Below, in pieces: positions 51,566 through 60,281 of a stretch of DNA of 64,000 nt (position 1 is the first letter of the stretch; each line of letters starts with the position of its first letter). The stretch lies in NCBI RefSeq assembly GCF_029581195.1, contig NZ_CP120737.1:2046001-2110000 (forward strand), read 5' to 3'. The translations under genes and the position numbers were made by a program. The notes under the pieces are model-generated. The model worked only from the letters and a program-made list of their open reading frames with translations. It had not been told where the DNA came from and ran no database searches. The stretch is from Solwaraspora sp. WMMD791 (GTDB taxonomy: Bacteria; Actinomycetota; Actinomycetes; Mycobacteriales; Micromonosporaceae).

Positions 51566-54163
51566 TCAGCCTTCCTCGTCCAGCTCACGGCCGGGCAACG
51601 CGAACGGCACGATCAGCCGGGTCCGCTGGTCGTGCCGGTCGATCAGCAACGCCCGGTTCGGCCGCGGCCGGTACGCCAGGTCGTGGGTGCCCAGGTAGGA
51701 GCCGAGCTCCCCGCCGGGCACGTTCATCGCCACCAGGCAGGCCAGGTCGTCGCGGTTGTGTGAGCCGCCCAGGTCGTCGGCGAGCCGGCGCAGCCCACGC
51801 CACCACCCCAGCAGGTGTACGCCGTGGCCGGGCCCCTGACGCAGCACCACCTGCAGGTCGTCCAGCCCGGACTTGTACATCTCGTCCTTCGCGCCGAGCA
51901 CCCCGGCGGCGGCGTCCATTCCGAACACCACCAGGTACGTCCGACCACCGTCGGCCGGCGCGGCGGTGCCGTCCGGGTTGGCCAGCCGGCGCAGCTCCTC
52001 ACGCAGCTCGGCGGCGGTCAGCCGGGTGATCGAATGCCCGAAGGTGTGCAGCGCGTCGGCGGTTTCCTCGGCGACCTCGTCGGCGGAGGCGACCAGCGGT
52101 GCCAGCAGGAACCGGGCGTGGCCGGCCGGCTCCTGCCGGGCCAGGCTGACCGTGGCGGCGTGCAGCACGTCGGCGGCGTGGCCGGTGGTGCCGACCACGG
52201 CGATGTGCCGGCCCGGGGTGGCGTCCAGCGGGAACACCGCCGAGCTGAGGTCCACGTCGACCTGCCGGCCGACCATCGCCAGGGGGCGCCGTCCGCCGGG
52301 GGCCAGTGAGCGGTACGTCGGATCACCGTCGAGGTGCGCCGCCTCGTACCCCTTGAAGATCGCCGGCGGGCGGGCGCCGGCGGCGCGGGCCTGCCACAGC
52401 TCGTGGCGCAGCGCGGCGATCCGCCGCGCCCCGCCGTGCGCGTCCGGGAACCGGATGACCGTGTTGGCGTTGGCGATGCCGGCCGAGGCGTTGACGATCG
52501 CCTGCCCGACCGGCAGCCCACCGGCGGCCTGGTTGAGCGGGTCGAGGACCCCGTTGCCGCCGGGCAGCGCCACCCGCAGCGGGAACTGGCCGAAGATCGA
52601 GTCGGTCTTGCCGTAGAGCGCGTCGATGCCGGACATGCTCTGGCTGGCCAGGACCAGGTGTACGCCGTACGACCGGCCCTTGCGGGCCAGCTCCTCCAGC
52701 AGGGCAGCGGCCTCCCGGGCGACCGAGTCGTTGCCCTCGAACAGCACATGGAACTCGTCGATCACGGCGACGGTACGCGGCGTCGGGGTGCCGTCGCGGG
52801 GCAGGTCGGCCAGCTTCGTCACGCCGTGGCGTTTCATCGCCGCCGCCCGCCGGTTCAGCTCGCGGCGCAGCTCCCGCAGCACGGCGACGCCGTACTCCCG
52901 GTCGGATTCGATGCCGACGGCGCGGGCGTGTGGAATCCACGACGGGTCGCGGCCGGTCGGCACGAACTCGGTGAAGCTGACACCCTCCTTGAAGTCGAGC
53001 AGGTAGAGGGCCAGCTCGTCGGGTGCGTAGCGGGCGGCGAGGCTGTAGAGCAGGTCGAGCAGGAAGACGGTCTTGCCGGAGCCGGTGCGCCCACCGACGA
53101 GCCAGTGCGGGGTGACGTCGTCGAAGGCGAGGATCGCCGGTTCGCGGCCGGCCCGGCCGACGATGGTGTGCAGGCCGGCGGTGGCCGACTCGGTCCAGAT
53201 CCGGGGCGGCAGCAGGTCGGCGAAGTCCAGGGTGGATTCGCGTCGGTGGATCTCGCCGAGCCGGCCGGCGAGGGTTTCGACCACCCGGGCCGGCGGGTCG
53301 CCGTCGAGGGCGACCGGCGCGGCCAGCCCGGAGCCGTCGGCGCTGAACGGCTGCCCCGGTGGGTCGCCGACGAAGGCCCGGTTGCTGTCCAGCCTGATCA
53401 GGGTGGTGGCACCCAGCGTCGGCGGCGCCACCCCGGTGCCGGCCGGTGGGTAGCCGGCGACGATCACGCAGACCCGGGCGGACGCCCCGGCGTGGGTGAG
53501 CGCGGCGAGGCGCATCAGCTCGGCCCGCCCGTCGGGCAGCGCCCCGGCGACCACCACCAGCAGCTCCCCCGCCGTCTGGCCTGCGGAGCCGGCCCGGTCG
53601 CCGGTGCGGGCCTGGGCGGCCCGCACGTGCTGGTCGGCGTCGTCGAGGCGCTCCTTGGCTTCGGCGTCGGTGGCGGCCGGCGGTGCCAGCACACCGGCTT
53701 CGACCAGCGGCCGCAGCGGCAGGAACGTGGCACCCATCGACGTGGTGTCCAGCGCGGTCACCCGTACCGTGCCGGGTGGAGCGGCCGCGAGCAGCCGGAC
53801 CACCAGGCTGCGCAGCAGCGCGGCGACCTTCGGTTGCCGGGCGTCGGCGTCGATGGCCAGGTGCGCGCCGGCGCCGAGCGGCACCAGCGCCGGGAACTCG
53901 ACCGGGTCACCGGTGCCGGCCAACCCGACCGGGCGGGCCAGGCCGACCCGGACCGGGGCCGGGCCGGCGGCCAGGTCCCGGGTGGCGCTGGTGGCACCGG
54001 TGGTGAGGGTTTCGCCGACGCGGCGCAGCCGGTCGGTGACGTCGCCGAGATCCGGTGGCGGTGGTGCCGGGCTGTCCGCTATGGCCGATCGCGCGGTGGT
54101 CAGATGGGTCACGGCCTGCCGGTGGGCGGCCAGCGCCCGGCGGTACGCGGCACCGAAGCTCAT
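51566..54163 (-). CDS. FtsK/SpoIIIE-HerA-type P-loop ATPase
   Basis: 865-residue ATPase. Two N-terminal regions (coiled coil 10-60; alpha/beta 65-320) are followed by the FtsK/SpoIIIE core: HWLVGGRTGSGKTVFLLDLL (Walker A about residues 355-363) and AVIDEFHVLFEG (Walker B near 464), then LVLASQSMSGID. A third degenerate ATPase-like domain fills the C-terminus (IAVVGTTGHAADVLHAA). No transmembrane segment, so it is not an FtsK DNA translocase at the septum. Similar soluble proteins occur in T7-secretion-like and conflict clusters. ATG 54163 has GGTGGGGGTGGG directly upstream; GTG 54193 would add 10 residues. Diverges from the channel-like gene across 193 bases; no ESX-type WXG100 gene nearby. 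Confidence 0.82.
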   Translation of the reverse strand: MSFGAAYRRALAAHRQAVTHLTTARSAIADSPAPPPPDLGDVTDRLRRVGETLTTGATSATRDLAAGPAPVRVGLARPVGLAGTGDPVEFPALVPLGAGAHLAIDADARQPKVAALLRSLVVRLLAAAPPGTVRVTALDTTSMGATFLPLRPLVEAGVLAPPAATDAEAKERLDDADQHVRAAQARTGDRAGSAGQTAGELLVVVAGALPDGRAELMRLAALTHAGASARVCVIVAGYPPAGTGVAPPTLGATTLIRLDSNRAFVGDPPGQPFSADGSGLAAPVALDGDPPARVVETLAGRLGEIHRRESTLDFADLLPPRIWTESATAGLHTIVGRAGREPAILAFDDVTPHWLVGGRTGSGKTVFLLDLLYSLAARYAPDELALYLLDFKEGVSFTEFVPTGRDPSWIPHARAVGIESDREYGVAVLRELRRELNRRAAAMKRHGVTKLADLPRDGTPTPRTVAVIDEFHVLFEGNDSVAREAAALLEELARKGRSYGVHLVLASQSMSGIDALYGKTDSIFGQFPLRVALPGGNGVLDPLNQAAGGLPVGQAIVNASAGIANANTVIRFPDAHGGARRIAALRHELWQARAAGARPPAIFKGYEAAHLDGDPTYRSLAPGGRRPLAMVGRQVDVDLSSAVFPLDATPGRHIAVVGTTGHAADVLHAATVSLARQEPAGHARFLLAPLVASADEVAEETADALHTFGHSITRLTAAELREELRRLANPDGTAAPADGGRTYLVVFGMDAAAGVLGAKDEMYKSGLDDLQVVLRQGPGHGVHLLGWWRGLRRLADDLGGSHNRDDLACLVAMNVPGGELGSYLGTHDLAYRPRPNRALLIDRHDQRTRLIVPFALPGRELDEEG

Positions 54164-54308
54164 CCCACCCCCACCTGCCACTCGGGTAGCCACCGGAACA
54201 CTATCCGAATCGGGCAGGCCCTGTTAACCCGGCCGTCGTGGTGCGGCCGGCGCGACCCGGCCGACACTCCGGACCGGGCGATAGGGCGACCGCACACCCG
54301 AAATGCCC

Positions 54309-54316
54309 TTATTATT
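54309..54316 (+). promoter_or_regulatory. Possible -10 element of channel/CHAT operon
   Basis: TTATTATT, with TATTAT matching TATAAT in five of six positions, is the most AT-rich spot in this divergent region and lies about 45 bases before the channel-like start. No good -35 upstream. Confidence 0.3.
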
Positions 54317-54356
54317 CGTCATTGGAGTGTCACCACCACCGTCGGAAGTGCGATCG

Positions 54357-55127
54357 ATGCGACCTGGCGACAACGACGACACCGACGGCACCGACGGCAC
54401 CGAGACCGGGCAGGACGCCCGCGACGGAAGGGAGCACGACCAGACCGAGCGCGACGAAATGCTGCGCCGGTTCGCCGACCGGCTCGACAAGCCACTCGGC
54501 ATCCTCGGCGTGCTGTTCCTGCTCCTGGTGATCGGGCAGTTCGTCACCACCCATCCGCCGACGGCCGCCGTGCTCGGCGTGGCCAGCTGGGTGCTGTGGG
54601 TGGTCTTCGTCGCCGAGTTCTCGCTGCGGGCCTGGTTGGGCCGCCATCACCCCGGCCGGTTCTGGCGGCGCAACTGGTGGCAGCTGCTCTTCCTCGCCGT
54701 ACCGGTGCTGCGCTTCGCCCGGGTGGCGCTGGCGCTGCGGACGGCCCGCGCCGGCGCGGCGATCTCCGCCGCCGTACGGGGTTCACGCTCCGCCGGCCGG
54801 TTGCTCACCGACCGGCTCGCCTGGCTCGTCGCGGTGACGGTGAGCCTCATCCTCGCCGCCGGCCAGCTGCTCGTCGTCTCCGGCTCATACCCGAGCTACG
54901 CGCAGGCGCTGCACGACGTCACGCTCACCACGATCACCGGTCAGCGGATGGCCGCACGGGACCCGTTCGCCCAGGTTCTGGAGCTGATTCTGGCCGCGTA
55001 CTCGGTCGTCGTCTTCGGCACCCTGGCCGGCGCGCTCGGTGCCTACTTCCTCAGCAACCGGCCGGCATCCGATGGCGACGACGACCGGGGCGACGACCGG
55101 GACGGCACCGGCACCGGCTCAGGTTGA
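54357..55127 (+). CDS. Voltage-gated channel-like membrane protein without GYG filter
   Basis: 256-residue protein. An acidic Asp/Thr/Gly/Glu-rich N-terminus is followed by membrane helices resembling the six-helix voltage-gated cation channel layout: two helices near 45-95, a basic segment (RRNWWQLLFLAVPVLRFARVALALR, S4-like with spaced Arg), a further helix around 160, a pore-like loop VTLTTITGQRM (about residues 188-198) and a last helix (LILAAYSVVVFGTLAGALGAYFL). Where potassium channels have TVGYG this protein has TITGQ, so a selective pore is not implied; it may be a sensor or nonselective channel. Acidic C-terminus. ATG 54357 chosen for GGAAG upstream; ATG 54303 is the alternative. Confidence 0.7.
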   Translation: MRPGDNDDTDGTDGTETGQDARDGREHDQTERDEMLRRFADRLDKPLGILGVLFLLLVIGQFVTTHPPTAAVLGVASWVLWVVFVAEFSLRAWLGRHHPGRFWRRNWWQLLFLAVPVLRFARVALALRTARAGAAISAAVRGSRSAGRLLTDRLAWLVAVTVSLILAAGQLLVVSGSYPSYAQALHDVTLTTITGQRMAARDPFAQVLELILAAYSVVVFGTLAGALGAYFLSNRPASDGDDDRGDDRDGTGTGSG

Positions 55128-55207
55128 CCGGACCGGGCATAGTGGAGTGGACCGTTCGCGGTCGGTACGCGCGGCGGCACGCCCGGTCGACTGGTACGGA
55201 GGCCACA

Positions 55208-55600
55208 GTGAATGAACTGGTGCGGGTCGCCCGGCTGCTGCGCGGCTACCTGCCGACGCTGCTCGACGCGGCCGAGGCCGCCGCGTACGACCAGCGGATC
55301 GCCGAGCTGCTCGCCGCGGACCGCGCCGGCCTACCGATCGACGACGACCTCGTCGAGCTGGTCGCGTCGTCGCCGGCGCTGCACACCTGGGTCGCCCGCG
55401 TCCTGGAGAGTCCGTGGCTGCTGCCGCAGGAGGTCAGCGAGCGCTACACCCCGCTGGCCGGCGACCGGGCCGGGTCCGACCTGCAGCGGTACGCCTGCCC
55501 GGTCGACGGCGACGTCGAGTGGTACCGCGTCTCCCTGTCGGATCCGGTGCCGATCTGCCCGCAGCACGGCAAGGCCCTCGTGCTGGCCGGGCCGGCATGA
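55208..55600 (+). CDS. Small helical protein with zinc-binding-like C-terminus
   Basis: 130-residue protein. The N-terminal ~85 residues are helical (VARLLRGYLPTLLDAAEAAAYDQRIAELLAADR), a small adaptor-like domain. The C-terminus YACPVDGDVEWYRVSLSDPVPICPQHGKALV offers Cys97, Cys117 and His120, a zinc-ribbon-like arrangement seen in actinobacterial proteins encoded beside CHAT or STAND effectors. GTG 55208 has CGGAGG upstream; the frame is closed by the next gene's start overlapping its stop (ATGA). Likely an adaptor joining sensor and protease; inference. Confidence 0.65.
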   Translation: MNELVRVARLLRGYLPTLLDAAEAAAYDQRIAELLAADRAGLPIDDDLVELVASSPALHTWVARVLESPWLLPQEVSERYTPLAGDRAGSDLQRYACPVDGDVEWYRVSLSDPVPICPQHGKALVLAGPA

Positions 55601-56574
55601 TCGACGTCGTCACCGAGGCGGTCGCCGGCCGGCTGGCGGAACGGGCGGTGACCCGGCTCGGCCCGGCGCTGATCTTCTGGTCCGGCGGGGCACTGGCCTG
55701 GCTGACCGGCAACGGCGGCTGGGCCGGCCTGGTCCGGCTCGGCGAGCAGGCCGCCGAGCTGCCCGGCCTGGTGCAGCTGGCACTGCTCGCCGGCGTACTC
55801 GTCGTGGTGTCCGCCTCGGCGCTGCTGGTGGCACGGCTGACCCGGCCGGTGCTACGGCTGCTCGAAGGCTACTGGCCGCGACCCGCCGGCTGGCTGCGCG
55901 ACCGGCTGGTGACGCGGACGGCCGCCCGACGGGCCGCGCTGGCAGCCGAGCTGCGCCAGCTCGCCGGACCGGTCGACAGTGGACAGGCCAGCACGGCGCA
56001 GACCGCCCGGTACGCCCACTGCGAGGCCGCGCTGCACCGATTGCCGGCCGAGCGGTGGCTGCTGCCGACGCCGGTGGGCAACCTGCTGCGGGCCGCCGAG
56101 GTCGGCCCGACCGAGAAGTACGGTGTGGACGCGGTCGCGGTGTGGCCGCACCTGTGGTGCGTACTGCCGGAGCCGGTGCGTACCGACCTGGCGCGCGCCC
56201 GGGTCGGGGTGGACAACGCCGTCGCGGCGGTGATCTGGGGTCTGGGTTTCGTCGCCTTCGCCGGCTGGAACGCCTGGGCGGTGCCGGCCGGTCTGCTGCT
56301 GGCCGGGTGTGCCGCCGGGTGGTGGGTCCCGGCGCGGGCCGCCAGCTACGCCGACCTGCTGACCGCCGGCTACGACCTGTACCGGGGTGAGCTGTACCGG
56401 CAGCTACGGTGGCCGCTGCCGGACAACCCCGACGACGAACGGCGGTCCGGCCGGCAGCTGACCACCTATCTGGTCCGTGGCCTGGCCGGCACCGCGCCGA
56501 CGTTCGTTCCCGCTCCCCCACCGACGTTCGTTCCCGCTCCCCCACCGACGGACACCGCAGCCGGGGCGACGTGA
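55597..56574 (+). CDS. Membrane protein of CHAT cluster
   Basis: 325-residue protein with about four membrane helices: an N-terminal pair (LIFWSGGALAWLTG; LVQLALLAGVLVVVSASALLVA) and a later pair (AAVIWGLGFVAFAGWNAWAV; GLLLAGCAAGWWVPARA), separated by a ~100-residue cytoplasmic region with WLLPTPVGNLLRAAEVGPTEKYGVDAVAVWPHLW. This layout suggests a membrane receptor or scaffold. The C-terminal tail has a duplicated PTFVPAPP. Begins in the preceding stop (ATGA) and ends in the next start (GTGATG). Not recognised. Confidence 0.7.
   Translation: MIDVVTEAVAGRLAERAVTRLGPALIFWSGGALAWLTGNGGWAGLVRLGEQAAELPGLVQLALLAGVLVVVSASALLVARLTRPVLRLLEGYWPRPAGWLRDRLVTRTAARRAALAAELRQLAGPVDSGQASTAQTARYAHCEAALHRLPAERWLLPTPVGNLLRAAEVGPTEKYGVDAVAVWPHLWCVLPEPVRTDLARARVGVDNAVAAVIWGLGFVAFAGWNAWAVPAGLLLAGCAAGWWVPARAASYADLLTAGYDLYRGELYRQLRWPLPDNPDDERRSGRQLTTYLVRGLAGTAPTFVPAPPPTFVPAPPPTDTAAGAT
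56497..56544 (+). repeat. Exact 24-bp direct repeat in coding sequence
   Basis: A 24-base unit at 56497-56520 is repeated at 56521-56544, coding PTFVPAPP twice at the C-terminal tail of the membrane protein. Confidence 0.85.
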
Positions 56575-57533
56575 TGTGGCGCCGCGTTCGTGCCTCGGTC
56601 GCCCTCGGCGTACGGATGACGCGCATCGACCGGGCCGACAAGGCCTTCGCCGCCACCGGCGACCCCCGCCACCTCGACGTCGCGATCGACGAGGGCCTCG
56701 CCCTGCTGGACGACCACCACCTGCGCGACCAGCAGCCGCTGCGGGCGGCGATGGCCTGGGAGGTCGGCCGGACGGTCCGCACCCGCATCGACCTGCGGCT
56801 ACGGAACCTGATCGGACTCGCCGGGCCAGCGCCGGTCGACCTGGACCCGCAGGCGTGGGACCCGGCCGGGCGGGCCGCCGTCGCCGCCGACGTCGACCTG
56901 TTCATCCGGCTGATGCGGCTGCCGGTCGCCGGGCTGCCGGAGCACTCCGCCTACCGCGACAGCGTCCGGATCGACCTCGCCGACGGGCACACCCGGCGCT
57001 ACCAGCTGACCCGGGCACCCGACGAGCTGGACACCGGCATCCGGCTCTACCGGGAGGCGCTCGAACTGAGCCAGGGCCCCGACCACAACCTGGTCATCTG
57101 TCTGCTCGGCCTGGCCGACCTGCACCAGGAGCGGTACGGCTGGCACCGCGACCCGGCCGACCTGGCCGCCGCCGTCACCCACGCCGAGCAGGCTCTACGG
57201 CTGCCCGGCCTCAGCGAGCCGCACCGGTTGGAAGTCACCGGGATCCTCGCCGACGCCCTCGTCGAGCAGGTCGAGCAGGGTGCGGTCCCGGACGACGCCC
57301 GGCTGTCGACCATCGACACGGCCATCGGGCACTACGAGGACCTGCTGAGTCGGCCCGTCGCCGACGACGTCAGTCAGGAGCTGCCCCGGCTGCGCACCAA
57401 TCTTGCGTACGCGCGGCGGCTGCGCTACCGGCTCGGCGGTGACCCGGCCGACCTGGACCGGCAGATCGATCTGCTCACCGACGCGCTCGCGGGAACCGAT
57501 GCGGGCGCGGGGCCCGGCGAGCGCGTCGGGTAG
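56574..57533 (+). CDS. TPR-like helical protein
   Basis: 319-residue helical protein with TPR-like pairs, e.g. LDTGIRLYREALELSQGPDHNLVICLLGLADLHQERY and DLAAAVTHAEQALRLPGLSEPHRLEVTGILADALVEQ, resembling the repeats in front of CHAT domains. ATG 56574 overlaps the previous stop (TGATG); GTG 56571 one codon earlier is possible. Lies just before the CHAT gene with a 10-base gap. It may be a regulatory subunit bound to the CHAT protease or an N-terminal part split from it. Confidence 0.7.
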   Translation: MWRRVRASVALGVRMTRIDRADKAFAATGDPRHLDVAIDEGLALLDDHHLRDQQPLRAAMAWEVGRTVRTRIDLRLRNLIGLAGPAPVDLDPQAWDPAGRAAVAADVDLFIRLMRLPVAGLPEHSAYRDSVRIDLADGHTRRYQLTRAPDELDTGIRLYREALELSQGPDHNLVICLLGLADLHQERYGWHRDPADLAAAVTHAEQALRLPGLSEPHRLEVTGILADALVEQVEQGAVPDDARLSTIDTAIGHYEDLLSRPVADDVSQELPRLRTNLAYARRLRYRLGGDPADLDRQIDLLTDALAGTDAGAGPGERVG

Positions 57534-57543
57534 GAGGGTGATG

Positions 57544-60126
57544 ATGCTGCGCCGACGACGCCAGCCGCCGCGGCCGGTGCTGCTGCGGCTGCAACTGGCC
57601 GACGCGCTGCTGGAACGGGCCGCTCTGACCCGCTCCGCCGGTACCGGCGCGCACCTCGACCGGGCCCGCGACGACCACCACCGGGGAGTCGCCGGCCTGC
57701 TGCTGGCCGCCCGGGACGCCGAGCTGACCGTCACCGACCTGCCGTACCTGGTGGACCTCGTGGTCCGGTGGGTCGACGAAATCACCCCACGCGGCGAGCT
57801 GGTCGCCCTGCTGGACGCGACGATCGCCCAGATCGAGCAGCACCTGCCCCAGCTGGACCGGCCGGCCCACCCGCTGACCGCCGTCGAGACCGACGGGATC
57901 GCCGCGCTGGAGGCGCAGCTGCGGGAGGCGCTGTTCCAGCTGTCACTCAAACGGATGGTAACCAGCGGTGCCGATGTGCATCTGGCGCACGCCGTCGCGC
58001 TCAGCCAGTCGATGGTGGCGGCACCGCAGCCGGGGCGGTCGGGCCGTCAACGCCGGGACAGCGCCGCGTTGGCGCTGCTGGCCCGAGCGGACGCGGCCAC
58101 CAGCGAGGCCGACGCGGACGCCGCCGTCGCGCTGCTGCGGGCCAACCTGACGCCGGCCGAGCTCGCCGGCGACGATCCGCCGGACGAGGCCGAGATCGCC
58201 ACCACGACGGTCAACCTGGCGTTCGCGCTGCTGCAGCGGCACCGTGTACGCGGTGACGACGACACACTGCACGAGGCCCGCGAGCTGATCGAGGCCGCGC
58301 TGCGGCGGGCCGAGGAGCACGGCGTACGGACGCCGGAGCTGGCGCACGCGGCGGCCAATGCGTACCTGGTGGTGTTCGACGAGGTCAGCCGGCAGCGGGC
58401 CCGGCAGCTGCTGGCCGAGGCAGACGGAGAGTCCTTCTCCGCCGCGTTCGCCCTGGCCATGCTCGACCACTACGCGGCGGACCCCACCCGCCGCGCGGAC
58501 GTGGCCCGGCAGTTGGAGTCGCTGCTGACGGCCGAGCCGGGCCTGCCGCCGATGCTCGGCGCGCACCTGCGGCGGGAGCGGGGCCGGTTGGCGCTGCTCG
58601 ACGGCGAGTGGCGGGCCGCCGCCGGGTGGTTCGCCGACGCCCGGACGGCCTTCGGTGACCTGTACGACGCGCAGGCGCTGCTGACCAGCCGCGAACGGGT
58701 CCTCGGCTTCCGCGACGACCTCGCGGTGCTGCACGGGCTGGCGTTGGCCCGCGCCGGGGACTGTGAGGCGGCGGTCGGCATGCTGGAGGAGAGCCGGGCC
58801 CGGCTGCTCAACGAGGCGCTCGAACTGTCCCAGGTCGCCCTCGAGCAGGTGCCCACGGAGCTGGTCGACGCGTACCGGGCGGCAGCCGCCCAGGTACGGG
58901 ACCTCACCACCGCCGACCGGCGGACGGCCGACCCGCTGCGGGTGGAGCCGGCACGGGCCGCGTTGCGGCAGGCAGTCGCGGCGATCCGGGCCGAGCCCGG
59001 CAGCGGGTCGTTCCTGCAGCCGTCGGGCCTGACCGAGGCACGGCAGGCCGCCGCCGACGGTACGCCGCTGGTCTACCTCGCCGCCGCCGAGACCACCGGG
59101 TACGCGCTGATCGTCCACGCCGACGCCGTGGATCTGGTGGAGCTGCCGGAGCTGAGCACCGACGACGCCAAGGCTCACGCCCTCGATCATCTGATCAGCT
59201 GCCACACCCGCTCCGGTGACTGGTCGGCACAGTTGACGCGGTTCCTCGGCTGGCTCGGGGCGTCGGTGCTGGGTCCGGTGCTGGCGGCGCTGCCGGCGGT
59301 GGACGCGGTGGCCGTCGTACCGATGGGGGTGCTCGGTCTGTTGCCGTTGCACGCCGCGCGGCTGGCCGACGGTACGCACGTCCTCGACCGGCTCACTGTC
59401 ACGTACGTACCGAATGCGCGGGCGCTGGTCGCCGCCCGGCACGCGGCCGGGGACGGTCCGACGCCGGGGCATCTGCTGGTGGTCGACGACCCGCAGCCGG
59501 TGGCCGCACCGTTGGCCCACGCCGCCGCCGAGGCCGACCGGGTGCAGTCGCACTTCGCCGACACGGTCCGCTTCCCCGGCCCGACGGCGACCCGGGCGGC
59601 GGTGCTCGCCGCGCTGGGCGACCGCGACGTGCTGCACTTCGCCTGCCACGGGGCGGCGGACGTGGCCGATCCCCGGTCCAGCGGGGTCCGGTTGGCCGAC
59701 GGGATGCTGACCGTGGCCGACCTGCTGCGTACCCCGTTGCGGTGCCGGCTGGCCGTGCTCGCCGCCTGCGAAACCGCGATGATCGGCCTGGACGCGCTCG
59801 ACGAGGTCGTCGGGTTGCCGGCCGGGCTGATGCAGGCGGGCTGCGCCGGGGTGGTCGGCACCGGGTGGGCGGTGGACAGCGCGGCGGCGGCACTGGTCGT
59901 CAGCCGGTTCTACGACGCGTGGCGGGTCGACGGCTGCGCTCCGGCCGAGGCGCTGCGGGTGGCGCAGCGGTGGCTGCGGGACTGCACCAATGCCCAGGCG
60001 CACGACCGGTATCCGACCCTGCGGCCACGACCGGACCGGTCGGCGGCGGCAGTGCGGCTGTGGGAGTCGGCCCGGCCGTTCGCCGACGCCCGCTACTGGG
60101 CAGCGTTCAGCTACGTCGGGATCTGA
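57544..60126 (+). CDS. TPR-CHAT caspase-like protease
   Basis: 860-residue protein: N-terminal TPR-like repeats (about 1-480) followed by a C-terminal CHAT (caspase HetF-associated with TPRs) peptidase. The dyad is His702 (HFACHG) and Cys742 (LAACET), with YLAAAETTGYALIVHADAV at the domain start and GTGWAVDSAAAALVVSRFYDAW near the end, all as in active CHAT proteins. CHAT proteases cut specific partner proteins after a sensor is triggered, and several known examples act in cell-suicide defence. ATG 57544 chosen because GGAGGG ends 5 bases upstream; ATG 57541 is the near alternative. Last gene of the rightward arm, which suggests an effector. Confidence 0.88.
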   Translation: MLRRRRQPPRPVLLRLQLADALLERAALTRSAGTGAHLDRARDDHHRGVAGLLLAARDAELTVTDLPYLVDLVVRWVDEITPRGELVALLDATIAQIEQHLPQLDRPAHPLTAVETDGIAALEAQLREALFQLSLKRMVTSGADVHLAHAVALSQSMVAAPQPGRSGRQRRDSAALALLARADAATSEADADAAVALLRANLTPAELAGDDPPDEAEIATTTVNLAFALLQRHRVRGDDDTLHEARELIEAALRRAEEHGVRTPELAHAAANAYLVVFDEVSRQRARQLLAEADGESFSAAFALAMLDHYAADPTRRADVARQLESLLTAEPGLPPMLGAHLRRERGRLALLDGEWRAAAGWFADARTAFGDLYDAQALLTSRERVLGFRDDLAVLHGLALARAGDCEAAVGMLEESRARLLNEALELSQVALEQVPTELVDAYRAAAAQVRDLTTADRRTADPLRVEPARAALRQAVAAIRAEPGSGSFLQPSGLTEARQAAADGTPLVYLAAAETTGYALIVHADAVDLVELPELSTDDAKAHALDHLISCHTRSGDWSAQLTRFLGWLGASVLGPVLAALPAVDAVAVVPMGVLGLLPLHAARLADGTHVLDRLTVTYVPNARALVAARHAAGDGPTPGHLLVVDDPQPVAAPLAHAAAEADRVQSHFADTVRFPGPTATRAAVLAALGDRDVLHFACHGAADVADPRSSGVRLADGMLTVADLLRTPLRCRLAVLAACETAMIGLDALDEVVGLPAGLMQAGCAGVVGTGWAVDSAAAALVVSRFYDAWRVDGCAPAEALRVAQRWLRDCTNAQAHDRYPTLRPRPDRSAAAVRLWESARPFADARYWAAFSYVGI

Positions 60127-60177
60127 CCCGGCACCTTTTTGGCGCGGACGGTTCAACCGGTCCGGTCCTGCCGGTCC

Positions 60178-60230
60178 GTGGCGGCCGGACCTGCCTGTCC
60201 GTGGCGGCCCGGTACGCCGCTGTGGCGGCC
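60178..60230. repeat. GTGGCGGCC repeats at 21-23 bp spacing
   Basis: GTGGCGGCC occurs at 60178, 60201 and 60222 in the convergent intergenic region following the CHAT gene. Confidence 0.55.
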
Positions 60231-60264
60231 CGGTCCCCGTGGTGAGGTCGGGGACCGGACCGCC
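60224..60264. terminator. 15-bp hairpin between CHAT and GDSL genes
   Basis: GGCGGCCCGGTCCCC (60224-60238) pairs with GGGGACCGGACCGCC (60250-60264), with one mismatch and an 11-base loop; likely shared terminator for two convergent genes. Confidence 0.65.
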
Positions 60265-60281
60265 AGGTACGCCGATGACCG

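Noticed and set aside
50592-54163. Type VII secretion locus
   Set aside because: FtsK-like ATPase alone; no WXG100, EccB, EccD or mycosin gene in the window.
52334-55600. 1088-codon plus-strand frame
   Set aside because: Antisense to the FtsK-like gene; only its end (55208 onward) is a real gene, with its own start and SD.
57544-60126. Start at base 57403
   Set aside because: Overlaps the TPR-like gene by 131 bases without an SD; GGAGGG directly before 57544 is better.
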